A DNA stretch of 64,000 nt, from contig NZ_JACCCW010000002.1 of the NCBI RefSeq assembly GCF_013410065.1, forward strand, positions 1,178,001 to 1,242,000. Reading direction: 5' to 3'. Positions within the stretch are counted from its first letter, which is position 1. The number at the start of each line of letters is the position of its first letter. The DNA is from Granulicella arctica (GTDB taxonomy: Bacteria > Acidobacteriota > Terriglobia > Terriglobales > Acidobacteriaceae). The notes beneath the pieces are model-generated. The model made no database searches. It was not told where the DNA came from and worked only from the letters and a program-made list of their open reading frames with translations. Of the stretch, positions 1 to 7,902 are shown piece after piece. A program made the position numbers and the translations under genes.

Positions 1-230
1 CCGCTCTCGCAAAAGACGGTAAGCCTGTAGAGTTCACGCGGACGGCTCTAGTCGGCCTCGTGACGAAGAGTGATAACGCTGCCTTCAGACCGTTCGATCA
101 CATCACTACTGTCAGCTTAGCGAGTGGTGGTGGGGCGATAGGTATACCTGGCGCTGGCAGCGTACAAGCGTATCCAGAGAATCGAGCGACTGACGCGCCC
201 AAGCCGACCCGCAAATTGGGATTGAGGTAA
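1..230 (+). CDS. C-terminal part of an unrecognised protein (5' end outside window)
   Basis: An open frame enters from the left edge in the third frame and stays open for 75 codons, ending in TAA six bases before the excisionase ATG. The tail is Gly/Ala/Pro-rich in the middle and ends basic (TRKLGLR). No family is recognised. The spacing to the next gene suggests co-transcription, so it is probably an early or structural gene of the integrative element. Because only the end is visible, the frame is supported by openness and by position alone. Confidence 0.5.
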   Translation, partial: ALAKDGKPVEFTRTALVGLVTKSDNAAFRPFDHITTVSLASGGGAIGIPGAGSVQAYPENRATDAPKPTRKLGLR

Positions 231-235
231 TCGTC

Positions 236-439
236 ATGGATCAACTACTTGTATCTGTGCCGAATGCAGCGAAGATGCTTTCTATATCGCGCTCTGCGAT
301 CTATGTCCTGATGTCTGAAGGTGCGATCAAGTCATGCAAGATCGGCAAATCACGATTGGTAGTGACAGCATCGCTCCACTCTTTCATCGAGTCCCTTCCC
401 ACAGGCGGTCTCGCCGTCCCTAACTCGGTCAACAAATAA
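236..439 (+). CDS. Excisionase-type helix-turn-helix DNA-binding protein
   Basis: This 67-residue protein has the layout of MerR-like excisionase (HTH_17/Xis) domains: an N-terminal helix-turn-helix (AAKMLSISRSAIYVLMSEG) followed by a short wing carrying basic residues (KSCKIGKSRLVV). Such proteins bend DNA at attachment sites and direct the integrase towards excision, or act as small regulators of element genes. The ATG is preceded by GAGGT at seven-base spacing. It lies in one run with the upstream frame and the replication gene, and a tyrosine integrase with an attachment site closes the same element, which fits an excisionase role. A plain DNA-binding regulator is the alternative. Confidence 0.8.
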   Translation: MDQLLVSVPNAAKMLSISRSAIYVLMSEGAIKSCKIGKSRLVVTASLHSFIESLPTGGLAVPNSVNK

Positions 440-450
440 CGGAGTACATC

Positions 451-510
451 ATGCCCTCTGTCCTCACACTGCTCCCACCTAATCTCGCATGTAATCATGC
501 TTCGTATTGA
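451..510 (+). CDS. Possible 19-residue leader peptide overlapping the next gene
   Basis: An ATG preceded by CGGAG at six-base spacing opens a 19-codon frame (starting MPSVLTLLPP) that stops in TGA at 508-510, 14 bases inside the following gene. That gene's own ATG at 497 lacks a visible ribosome binding site. The arrangement is that of translational coupling, where ribosomes finishing the short frame restart at 497. The peptide itself matches nothing known to me and may have no function beyond coupling. Confidence 0.4.
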   Translation: MPSVLTLLPPNLACNHASY

Positions 511-892
511 CTCACCCATATTGAGCAATCGGGAACGATATGAAGAAGATAAGCGATGGTTCAAAGACAATCCGAAACGCCGCATGTTCTTCCGTTCCGA
601 GATAGATGAGTTCGATCCAGTCACGATTCCAATGAGCGAGAGACTTCAGATGCCGAGGTTGCATGTACTCGTCACAGAGATTGCGCCTTCCGTTCACTCT
701 GTACAACCCATCTATCGCGGCAAACAATTTTGGAATCATCATCTCGATAGTGATTCTGCTGTTGCTTCTGTATTGGTAGAGATGCAGCAACAACGTGGAT
801 ACGATGCCAAAGAATTTTCAGAGTTCCTTGACCGAGTAGCAGCTAAGAACAAGGCGTTTGCGGTAATGAACGCGACTGGAAAAGTGCATTGA
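497..892 (+). CDS. Unrecognised 131-residue protein of the integrative element
   Basis: The protein is charged and lacks a signal peptide, membrane segment or cysteine motif that I can see. Its N-terminal half is rich in Arg, Glu and Lys (SNRERYEEDKRWFKDNPKRR). The sequence RMFFRSEIDEFDPVT resembles tails of small regulators that give a position of preference, but I cannot assign a family. The gene lies between the excisionase and the replication protein, and its TGA overlaps the next ATG (TGATG), so the two are translationally coupled. The ATG at 497 has no clear ribosome binding site and may be reached from the leader frame at 451-510. Confidence 0.6.
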   Translation: MLRIDSPILSNRERYEEDKRWFKDNPKRRMFFRSEIDEFDPVTIPMSERLQMPRLHVLVTEIAPSVHSVQPIYRGKQFWNHHLDSDSAVASVLVEMQQQRGYDAKEFSEFLDRVAAKNKAFAVMNATGKVH

Positions 893-2868
893 TGAGCAGC
901 CCAAACAGAGACGCAGCCGTAGCACTCGCCCATCAGGGTTTCCGTATCTTTCCGTGCAATGCAGACAAGACACCGAAAGGACCGTGGGCAAGTATTGAGC
1001 CACGATCACCGTTTGCTATCTCTGGCGTTTGGAAAGCGGACGATCTACCCGGCTTTCCTATCGGCAAGCATGGAATGATCGTTATCGACTGTGACTGTAA
1101 ACCGGATGGGCCGGATGGCGTAGCAGCGTTCGATGATCTATGCAGTCGAGAGGGAATCGACCGCTCAGAGGCCTTCGTTGTTACGACGCCTTCAGGTGGC
1201 TTACACTTCTACTTCCGTACCGAAACGCCCTATGGCAATTCCAGCGGCTCTCTTCCCCCAGGTATCGATGTGCGCGGTAAGGGTGGCTACGTCATCGCTC
1301 CCGGTGCGGTCCTGCCTGATGGTCGCACGTATCGTCACGATCACGGCTCATGGGACACGATACCGGCTCTTCCTGAAGCACTCGCAAGCTACCTGAAGCC
1401 GAAGGACGGTCTAACCCTGCCCGACGCCGTAGCGGACGCGCCTGAAGCTACTGGTGAAGTCCTGCCCATTCCTACAGAGCGTGACCGAACATACGCCGAA
1501 AGGGCGCTAGAGGATGAGGTCACAAAGTTGTCAGCGCTTGGGCATGGTAGCCGTCGAAATGCGGCTCTAAATGACGCATGCTTTGTCATGGGAACACTCG
1601 CAGGGAACGGCAGCATTGATCCGCAGCACGTCGGAGAGCAACTGCTCCGTGCAAGCGAGATCAATGGTCATGCCGCAAAGCATGGGTTTGATCAAACCGT
1701 TGCGACGATTCAAAGCGGCATTAGAGCCGGTCTAGCGAAACCGCGTCCGCTCTTGTCTGATGCGCCTGACATCCCGATTGACGGACTACTAAACGCAGCC
1801 AAGGTTTCAAATAGAGATGCTGCAATCAAGCCAAGCGTCAAGCGTTCCGTGTCGCTGCTCCAAGGATCGGAGATACAGGAGACGCCTATAACGTGGCTCT
1901 GGGACGGTTATCTTCCTCAAGGCAAACTTACGCTTTTAGCCGGAGCAGGCGGTACGGGTAAGTCTACGCTCGCCTTCAGTATCACAGCGACGATCACAAC
2001 TGCCGGTCTATGGCCTGATGGGACGCGATGCAATCAAGCCGGAAACGTCTTGATATGGAGCAGCGAGGATGATCCTGCCGATACGATCAAGCCGAGACTA
2101 ATGGCCGTGAACGCTGACCCTACTCGCTACGGCATTATCTCCGGCACGATAGATGAGCACGGCATTCGTGATGCCTTCGATGCAGGGCGCGACATGGACA
2201 GTTTGCGCGAAGCCGTCAAAAGCATCGGCGGTATCAAGCTGCTCATCATTGACCCAATCGTGACAGCTGTAACAGGCGACATGCATAAGGCCAACGATGT
2301 CCGACGCAGCCTGCAAGCTATCGTAGACTTCGCAGCGGAGATGAATTGCGCTGTGATCGGGATCACCCATTTTGCAAAGAACACAGGCGGGCGAAATTCA
2401 GCCGAGCGTGTCATCGGCTCGCAGGCATTCGCGGCGCTCGCTCGCATGGTGCTAGTTGCAGCGAAAGAAGAAGAGTCAGACCGTCGCGTATTCACCCGCG
2501 CCAAGTCGAACAACTCAGTCGATACGGGCGGCTTTGCCTATACCATCGAAGCCCTCTCGCTTCATCGCGGCATCATTGCTACGCGAGTAGTTTGGGGCGA
2601 AGCGCTGGAAGGTTCATCCCGTTCCATCTTGGCTGATGTAGAGAGCGAAGAAACAGAGGAATCGAGCCAAATGAGTAAAGCTCAGAGCTATCTTCTGGAA
2701 GCGCTGAAGCATGGTCCTGTTCCGTCCAAAGAACTCATGGAACATGCGCGAGAGATACACGGCATCTCTCCTAAGACATGCCGCAGAGCCAAAGACGAGC
2801 TACGCATTCAAGCGCGGAAAGCTGGCATGACTAGCGGGTGGCTCTGGCAGCTTCCGGTTAGCGGTTGA
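892..2868 (+). CDS. Primase-polymerase/AAA ATPase replication protein
   Basis: This 658-residue protein probably starts replication of the element. Residues about 1-175 form a bifunctional primase/polymerase domain: the catalytic acidic strand reads VIDCDCK, followed by TPSGGLHFYF and GIDVRGKGGYVIAPGA, all typical of the prim-pol superfamily. A RepA/AAA_25-type ATPase follows, with Walker A GAGGTGKST near residue 350 and Walker B KLLIIDP near 448. The last 70 residues look like a winged helix (LMEHAREIHGISPKTCRRAKDEL). I chose ATG 892, which overlaps the preceding stop, over the TTG at 889. An iteron-like cluster begins at the stop codon, so the protein may bind the DNA just downstream of its own gene, as in satellite and plasmid replicons. 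Confidence 0.85.
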   Translation: MSSPNRDAAVALAHQGFRIFPCNADKTPKGPWASIEPRSPFAISGVWKADDLPGFPIGKHGMIVIDCDCKPDGPDGVAAFDDLCSREGIDRSEAFVVTTPSGGLHFYFRTETPYGNSSGSLPPGIDVRGKGGYVIAPGAVLPDGRTYRHDHGSWDTIPALPEALASYLKPKDGLTLPDAVADAPEATGEVLPIPTERDRTYAERALEDEVTKLSALGHGSRRNAALNDACFVMGTLAGNGSIDPQHVGEQLLRASEINGHAAKHGFDQTVATIQSGIRAGLAKPRPLLSDAPDIPIDGLLNAAKVSNRDAAIKPSVKRSVSLLQGSEIQETPITWLWDGYLPQGKLTLLAGAGGTGKSTLAFSITATITTAGLWPDGTRCNQAGNVLIWSSEDDPADTIKPRLMAVNADPTRYGIISGTIDEHGIRDAFDAGRDMDSLREAVKSIGGIKLLIIDPIVTAVTGDMHKANDVRRSLQAIVDFAAEMNCAVIGITHFAKNTGGRNSAERVIGSQAFAALARMVLVAAKEEESDRRVFTRAKSNNSVDTGGFAYTIEALSLHRGIIATRVVWGEALEGSSRSILADVESEETEESSQMSKAQSYLLEALKHGPVPSKELMEHAREIHGISPKTCRRAKDELRIQARKAGMTSGWLWQLPVSG

Positions 2869-3042
2869 CCACCTTCCAGAGAGCAAGATGGCCATGAAGA
2901 TTCCCTATTACTAAATACTGACCATCTTCTTATTTATATATATATTTGATGACCATCTTCAGAGAGAAGACCATCTTCCGAAGGTGGTCAAGATGGTCGA
3001 AGATACCCATCAAAATGAGTAATACGAAAGATGGTCATCTTC
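2867..3042. repeat. Iteron-like cluster of GACCATCTTC with an AT-rich core; candidate origin
   Basis: Three perfect direct copies of GACCATCTTC lie at 2920-2929, 2951-2960 and 2969-2978. Near copies lie at 2867-2876 (GACCACCTTC) and, inverted, at 2884-2893, 2980-2989, 2989-2998 and 3027-3036. An almost pure A/T tract (2930-2947) sits between the first two perfect copies. Iterons with an adjacent unwinding region directly behind a replication gene are the usual form of a theta-type origin. Autoregulatory binding sites are the alternative reading. Confidence 0.6.
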
Positions 3043-3124
3043 ATATCCGAGATACCGTCCCAGACCCCTCCCGAGCGATCAACGCATTTCATAAAAAAGC
3101 TGCTTCAATGGGTAGGGTACATCG

Positions 3125-4462
3125 TTATGCTGATGCGCCGAATCCATAGGACGGAGCATTCGCCCGAATGCTTGCTCGCTTGAACGACTTGGACAGATGG
3201 GCATAATGGCGCTCTGTGATGCGCGTGTCCTTATGACCTAAATTCTCAGCCACTACAGCAATCGGCATCCCGTTCATTACAGACAATGACGCCCATGTAT
3301 GCCGGAGAATGTGAAACGTAACGCCTTCTATCTTTGCAGCTTCGCAAGCCGCGTCCATTGGGCGTTTCTGCTCGGATGACTTCCAAATCTTGCCGTTAGC
3401 ACGTAGGAATATAGTTTCCTTGCTGTCCCTGTTAGCCGTCACGTCACTGAAGAGCGCGATTCCTTCGTCCGTAAGATCAACGTGACGTGATTCCCCGTTC
3501 TTGCTCTCGGCAATGAAGATAGTTCCCTGCACCGGGTCGAATGCTCCCACCTTCAGCCCCGTCAATTCTCCAAAACGGCATCCTGTCAGTAGCGCGGCTT
3601 TGACCAACACGCTAAACGACGGCTCACACGCTGGAATCAATGCCTGTACTTCGTCCGCTGTCAGAAAGCGAATCTTCGGAACATCTACCTTGCGGAAAGG
3701 TTTGACGTTCTCCCATGCCGCTTTGCTCGCTATATGTCCCTGCTCATGGGCAAAGTTCAAGGCTGCTTTGAGGACTGTCAAGATGCGGTTTGCTGTGGCT
3801 TGGCGCTTGCGTAGCGCTTCCGGGTCAGATGTATCAATGGGACGGGATGCCTGTGGCAAGGGGACGTTTGTTGCGCGTTCCTTCATCCTGTCCTTGTAAA
3901 CGCCATTGCGGAGCGTCCGAACCATTCGCTTTTCCATTACAAACCCTGTCCGTACACGCGGCGCGTTCGTCGCCAGCTTATCGCGCCAATCCTTCAGCTT
4001 TGATTGGGTGAGTTTACTCAGGTCGATCTTGCCGAGCGCCGGAACGATATGACCGTCAACGATCAGACGCGCCCTGCCCTGAGACTTCCGTTTCGTTCTC
4101 TCGCGGTCTGCGATGTACTCAGCCATCGCCTGAGCGACCGTGTAAGGCCCGCCAGCGACTTCGCCACTCTCATCTGTCACCAACCTGCGGAACCACGTCT
4201 GAGCAGCCTCTACAGCCTGAGCAAACGACTGTACACCCGCTCCGTCTGCCGTGATTGTGTCATCAGCCGCGCCAAGCGCCTGAAAGCGTCTGCCGTGGTC
4301 TCGGGTGTACTGGCGAGCAATCCATGTCCCACCCATCTCTGTGCGCCTGTAGCCAAGATGCTGACCTTCGGCGATCAGATGCCAATAGGGATCACGTCTA
4401 GGGGCGAGCTTCATTCGGACGGTACGGTTGACTATGCGAGGGTTATTCGATGTGCGAGCCAT
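3125..4462 (-). CDS. Tyrosine recombinase (integrase)
   Basis: This 445-residue integrase catalyses site-specific insertion and excision of the element. The N-terminal half carries an arm-binding and core-binding region. The C-terminal half holds the catalytic set: Arg in GCRFGEL (about residue 294), His-x-x-Arg in FHILRHTW (about 382-386), His in LGHKDTRITERHY, and the nucleophilic Tyr in RHYAHL near 418. It reads towards the replication gene and away from the attachment site at 4582-4657, which lies 120-195 bases upstream of its start. The length and intact motifs suggest it is functional. It is convergent with the replication gene, with the iteron cluster between them. Confidence 0.93.
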   Translation of the reverse strand: MARTSNNPRIVNRTVRMKLAPRRDPYWHLIAEGQHLGYRRTEMGGTWIARQYTRDHGRRFQALGAADDTITADGAGVQSFAQAVEAAQTWFRRLVTDESGEVAGGPYTVAQAMAEYIADRERTKRKSQGRARLIVDGHIVPALGKIDLSKLTQSKLKDWRDKLATNAPRVRTGFVMEKRMVRTLRNGVYKDRMKERATNVPLPQASRPIDTSDPEALRKRQATANRILTVLKAALNFAHEQGHIASKAAWENVKPFRKVDVPKIRFLTADEVQALIPACEPSFSVLVKAALLTGCRFGELTGLKVGAFDPVQGTIFIAESKNGESRHVDLTDEGIALFSDVTANRDSKETIFLRANGKIWKSSEQKRPMDAACEAAKIEGVTFHILRHTWASLSVMNGMPIAVVAENLGHKDTRITERHYAHLSKSFKRASIRANAPSYGFGASA

Positions 4463-4581
4463 ACGTCATAAGTACGTCATAGATCATCCTGAATGCAAGG
4501 AAATAATGGTGGACATCAAAAACCTTGAAAATCACTAATCTCCAGTGTTTATCAGCCTAGACCGCATTTCCACGTACATCC

Positions 4582-4657
4582 ATCACCATCTAGCGAGACC
4601 TATTGTTACGACTCTTTCACGGCGTTGACACGGGTTCAAATCCCGTCGGGGACGCCA
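4582..4657 (+). other. Attachment site: tRNA-Glu(TTC) 3' half with decayed 5' half
   Basis: From the anticodon loop (CTTTCAC, 4614-4620; anticodon TTC at 4616-4618) to CCA (4655-4657) the sequence is a good tRNA-Glu 3' half. It has anticodon stem GGCGT, T-stem ACGGG/CCCGT around TTCAAAT, acceptor strand CGGGGAC and discriminator G. The 5' half (4582-4613) keeps only traces (TCTAGC, CCTA; four of seven acceptor pairs), so no functional tRNA can form. This is the usual footprint of integration into the 3' end of a tRNA gene, with crossover near the anticodon loop. An intact copy is expected at the other element end, left of the window. Confidence 0.8.
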
Positions 4658-4684
4658 ATATTTTCAAATACCTACAGGTTCGGT

Positions 4685-4718
4685 AAAAATGATATATACG
4701 CTCTCGTGTATATCATTT
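4685..4718 (-). terminator. Hairpin terminator downstream of the cysteine-synthase-like gene
   Basis: A 14-bp stem (4687-4700 with 4705-4718, one G-T wobble) closes a CTCT loop. Read on the minus strand it is followed by TTTTT. It lies about 150 bases beyond the stop of the minus-strand gene ending at 4870, so it can end that transcript before the integrated element. Confidence 0.55.
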
Positions 4719-4757
4719 CTCCTCTCGCCGCAACTCTGACATCTAGCTTTTAAATGG

Positions 4758-4787
4758 CGAACTCCTGCACGCGCGTGCAGGAGTTCG
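4758..4787. repeat. Perfect 30-bp palindrome
   Basis: Two 15-base arms (CGAACTCCTGCACGC and its exact reverse complement) meet without a spacer. The palindrome lies between the attachment site and the cysteine-synthase-like gene. As RNA it would form a strong GC-rich hairpin, but no T-tract follows on either strand, so termination by itself is uncertain. A protein-binding or recombination site is possible. Confidence 0.7.
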
Positions 4788-4869
4788 AGCCCGAAAAGCC
4801 AAGTGGCCTCCGCAGGTGGACCCACATGAGAGAGCCGATGATGACTCCCGAATAGCAAACGATACGAAG

Positions 4870-5895
4870 CTAGCGAATCACAGTAAAGTCTAGAAGCTCA
4901 ATGGAAGGGCTCATATATGTATCTTTCACGGGCTCATCTTTCATCAGATCCGTACTCAGATACTTCCGATTGTCATCGCTGAATACCGTTGCCACGACAG
5001 ATCTATTTGGGAGTCGCCCCTGCGCCATCACGGCGGCGAGGAAGTTGCAGCCAGACGAAATCCCCACAGCCAGGCCCAGAGTAGAGGCCAGCTTCTGTGC
5101 CATCAAGATCGAGTCGCCGTCAGAAACCGAGAGAACATCGTCGATCATGTCGAGCTTGAGAATATCTGGGATGAACTCATCCGATATGCCCTGGATACGG
5201 TGAGAACCTACTTTAAAACCAGTGGACAGGGTAGGAGATTCGGCTGGCTCCACTGGATAGATCTTGGCTTTGCTGCCTGCTGCCCGCAGGTACTCCGCCA
5301 TTCCCATGACCGTCCCCCCAGTCCCGACACCTGCGACGAATGCATCCAATGCCATGTTTTTAGACACAAGCTGTTGCATAATTTCCGGTCCCGTCGTCAA
5401 GGCGTGTGCCCGAACGTTCGCCGCATTTGCAAATTGGCGAGGCAGAAATACGTTAGCCTCCCGCCTTCGATGCTCCTCTGTAAGGCGAATGCTGCCTAGG
5501 AAACCACCCTCTTCTCGCGACACCAATACAACCTTGGCGCCGTAGCTCTGAATCAACTGAACGCGCTCCCTACTCATCCAATCCGGCATATAGATAATTA
5601 CCGGATGGCCCATTGCTGTTCCGATAGCGGAAAGGGCTATGCCCGTGTTCCCGCTTGTCGCTTCCACAATTGAATCGCCTGGCTTCAAATGCCCTTCAGC
5701 ATACGCAGAGCACAAAATATGCAATGCCATCCGGTCCTTAATCGACCCAGTAAAGTTGAGATACTCTGCCTTCGCATAGAGTTTGCGAACAGAAGACCCG
5801 TATCGAAAAGTAATTTCGAGCAGAGGCGTGTTTCCAACTAGGCTACGTAGAGTCTCCACGCTTTTCGGCAATGCTATATCTTGGGCTACAACCAT
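4870..5895 (-). CDS. Cysteine synthase-family PLP enzyme
   Basis: This 341-residue protein belongs to the beta-family of PLP enzymes (CysK/CysM and relatives), which replace a leaving group on the beta-carbon of an activated serine. The PLP lysine lies in TGSIKDRMA, the substrate loop is [11 protein letters not shown], the phosphate loop is [10 protein letters not shown], and GISSGC comes near the end. Classical CysK has NPGGSVKDR where this one has NFTGSIKDR, so the acceptor could be something other than sulfide. I chose ATG 5895, seven bases after AGAGGTG, over the TTG one codon upstream. It stands alone, with a hairpin terminator downstream. A diaminopropionate or cystathionine synthase role cannot be excluded. 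Confidence 0.85.
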   Translation of the reverse strand: MVVAQDIALPKSVETLRSLVGNTPLLEITFRYGSSVRKLYAKAEYLNFTGSIKDRMALHILCSAYAEGHLKPGDSIVEATSGNTGIALSAIGTAMGHPVIIYMPDWMSRERVQLIQSYGAKVVLVSREEGGFLGSIRLTEEHRRREANVFLPRQFANAANVRAHALTTGPEIMQQLVSKNMALDAFVAGVGTGGTVMGMAEYLRAAGSKAKIYPVEPAESPTLSTGFKVGSHRIQGISDEFIPDILKLDMIDDVLSVSDGDSILMAQKLASTLGLAVGISSGCNFLAAVMAQGRLPNRSVVATVFSDDNRKYLSTDLMKDEPVKDTYMSPSIELLDFTVIR

Positions 5896-6214
5896 CAATC
5901 TTCACCTCTTTACATTTCGGTATGTATTTAGCTTATGAGGTAATGTTAGGGAATTAGAAGGGGCATCATGCGGTATTCATCGAGATACGTCTAATATTAT
6001 TAGGCAATGATGGATTTTTTCTTAACGCATCCCCTAAAGCCGAAATAGCACCTATCTACCTCCCAGGAGTTGGGTGTGTCACGCGGAATAGCTTGCAGGA
6101 CTTTAGATTCCGTAACTACTTCGGGTTAAGTATGCTGCTACTCCTTCCGCCCCTCAGGGGGGTGAACGCGGTTCAGGAGTAGCACACGATCGTGATGAGC
6201 TAGAATGTGCTGCG
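5896..6214. promoter_or_regulatory. Divergent promoter region with a structured leader before gcdH
   Basis: This 319-base gap separates the divergent cysteine-synthase-like gene and gcdH and holds no open frame of note. Close to gcdH there is a stem-loop: TGCTACTCCT (6136-6145) pairs perfectly with AGGAGTAGCA (6175-6184), and a small GC hairpin (CCCCTCAGGGG) sits inside the loop. The structure ends 30 bases before the ATG, where no strong ribosome binding site is seen, so it may influence gcdH translation or mRNA stability. Confidence 0.4.
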
Positions 6215-7408
6215 ATGGCATTCAAGTTTCAAGGCGTTGACTTTATCGAGTTCGATTCCCTGCTCTCCGAAGATGAGCTTCTCGTCCGTGCGAACACTCG
6301 CGCCTACATCGAAGACAACCTGATCCCGATTATCGAGCAGTGCAACCGCGATGGCCGCTTCCCCCGGGAGTTGGTGCTTCCGATGGGCGAGCTAGGCTTC
6401 TACGGAGCCACCCTGGATGGCTACGGTTGCGCAGGAATGAACAACGTCGAATACGGTCTCTTGACGCAAGAGCTCGAACGCGGAGACTCAGGCATACGCA
6501 GCTTCGTCAGCGTGCAATCCGCACTGGTCATGTATCCGATCTACACATTCGGCTCAGAGGAGCAGAAGTCTCACTGGTTGCCGAAGATGGCTATAGGAGA
6601 AAAACTTGGTTGCTTCGGCCTGACGGAGCCTGACTTCGGCTCGAACCCCAGCGGCATGCGCACCCGCGCTCGCAAGGATGGCGACCACTACATCCTCAAC
6701 GGCGAAAAGATGTGGATCACCTCAGGCAGCCTAGCGGATGTCGCCGTCATCTGGGCCAAGGTGGAAGAACCGGACGTCTCTCCGGACGATTGGCGCATTC
6801 GCGGCTTTCTGGTCGAAACAGATCGCCCCGGATTCTCCGCGCAGGATGTACACGGCAAGTGGTCCCTTCGGGCATCGGTTACATCCGGTCTCTCCATGCA
6901 GGAAGTGCGGATTCCGGCGACGAACGTTCTCCCTAAGTCCGACGGGCTGAAGTCTCCACTAATGTGCCTCAGCCAGGCCCGCTATGGCATCAGTTGGGGA
7001 GCCATTGGCGCAGCGATGGCCTGCTACGACACCGCATTGCAATACGCGAAGCAACGCAAGCAGTTCCGCGGCCAACCCATTGCAAGCCATCAACTTATAC
7101 AGGAAAAGCTGGCCTGGATGATTGCCGAGATCACGAAGGCGCAACTGCTATCGCTCCAAGTAGGCCGGCTCAAGGACAAGGGAAAAGCTGCTTTCCAGCA
7201 CATCTCCATGGCGAAGAAAAACAACGTCTGGATGGCGTTGGAGTGCGCCCGCATGGCCCGCGACATCCTCGGAGCCAACGGCATCGCCGACGACTACCCC
7301 ATCATGCGCCACATGATGAACCTCGAATCCGTCAAAACCTACGAAGGCACCCACGACATCCACACCCTCATCATAGGAAACAGTATCACCGGTATCCCCG
7401 CATTTTGA
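6215..7408 (+). CDS. gcdH: Glutaryl-CoA dehydrogenase
   Basis: This 397-residue flavoenzyme oxidises and decarboxylates glutaryl-CoA to crotonyl-CoA in lysine and aromatic degradation, passing electrons to ETF. The acyl-CoA dehydrogenase signatures are GCFGLTEPDFGSNP (FAD binding, about 132-145), MWITSGSLADV and the C-terminal YEGTHDIHTLIIG, whose Glu is the catalytic base. The opening and the RSFVSVQSALVMYPIYTFGSEEQK segment are characteristic of GcdH rather than chain-length acyl-CoA dehydrogenases. Length matches the family. The following genes run in the same direction, with korAB a few hundred bases on, so electron-transfer partners may be co-regulated. Confidence 0.9.
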   Translation: MAFKFQGVDFIEFDSLLSEDELLVRANTRAYIEDNLIPIIEQCNRDGRFPRELVLPMGELGFYGATLDGYGCAGMNNVEYGLLTQELERGDSGIRSFVSVQSALVMYPIYTFGSEEQKSHWLPKMAIGEKLGCFGLTEPDFGSNPSGMRTRARKDGDHYILNGEKMWITSGSLADVAVIWAKVEEPDVSPDDWRIRGFLVETDRPGFSAQDVHGKWSLRASVTSGLSMQEVRIPATNVLPKSDGLKSPLMCLSQARYGISWGAIGAAMACYDTALQYAKQRKQFRGQPIASHQLIQEKLAWMIAEITKAQLLSLQVGRLKDKGKAAFQHISMAKKNNVWMALECARMARDILGANGIADDYPIMRHMMNLESVKTYEGTHDIHTLIIGNSITGIPAF

Positions 7409-7446
7409 GTTGCATTCGACAAAAAGCCCTGATAGCCTCTGGAGCC

Positions 7447-7821
7447 ATGGAACTGCATATCAGCATGATTCCGTCACCAGAAGATCCTCCGTGCAGAAGC
7501 GACGGCTATCAGTCGGAGCTTCGCGACCTTGGACTGACGCTTAAAGCCGACGGCTTGGAGCTTCGCGAAGTCGGCACACGCTCCGTCCGCCCGGACTGTC
7601 TCCCTTCGCTATCGGGAGAATGGCGAATCCAGCTCGGCGCAACGCTCGGCACCATCCTTGGAGCTCCGGTCGGCTCCTGGCTACAAGCCCGACGGGGTCG
7701 CACCGTCCGCTTGACCATTGGCAAGATGGAAGCAGACGTGCAAACAGCGGACCAGCTTGAAAGCGTGATCAAGATAGCCAAGTTCTATCAGGACGTGGCA
7801 GAGAATGACGCCAACGCGTAG
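7447..7821 (+). CDS. Small EACC1-like protein of unknown role
   Basis: This 124-residue protein starts at an ATG preceded by TGGAG. Residues about 58-80 are a Gly/Ala-rich hydrophobic helix (LGATLGTILGAPVGSWL), followed by a basic turn (QARRGRT) and an amphipathic strand/helix (VRLTIGKMEADVQTADQLESVIKIA). That order, an N-terminal strand with acidic helix, a Gly-rich helix ending in W-L, then R-R-G and a VRLTI strand, is what I remember of the effector-associated constant component EACC1 of bacterial conflict systems. Those normally accompany proteases or other effectors, mostly in actinobacteria. No effector is next to it here. The match is from memory, so unknown function is the safe label. 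Confidence 0.6.
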   Translation: MELHISMIPSPEDPPCRSDGYQSELRDLGLTLKADGLELREVGTRSVRPDCLPSLSGEWRIQLGATLGTILGAPVGSWLQARRGRTVRLTIGKMEADVQTADQLESVIKIAKFYQDVAENDANA

Positions 7822-7902
7822 AGCCTTCAACCAGCGTTAGGGCGAATATGGTATTGTGTCTCGTTCGTGAAACTGCCAAGTTTCACCTCGGGAGCAGACC
7901 TC

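Noticed and set aside
2946-3149. Open frame across the iteron cluster
   Set aside because: The reading consists of the repeated motif itself and has no binding site or homology.
4664-4858. Minus-strand open frame between attachment site and the PLP enzyme gene
   Set aside because: It is spanned by a perfect palindrome and a terminator hairpin; no coding features.
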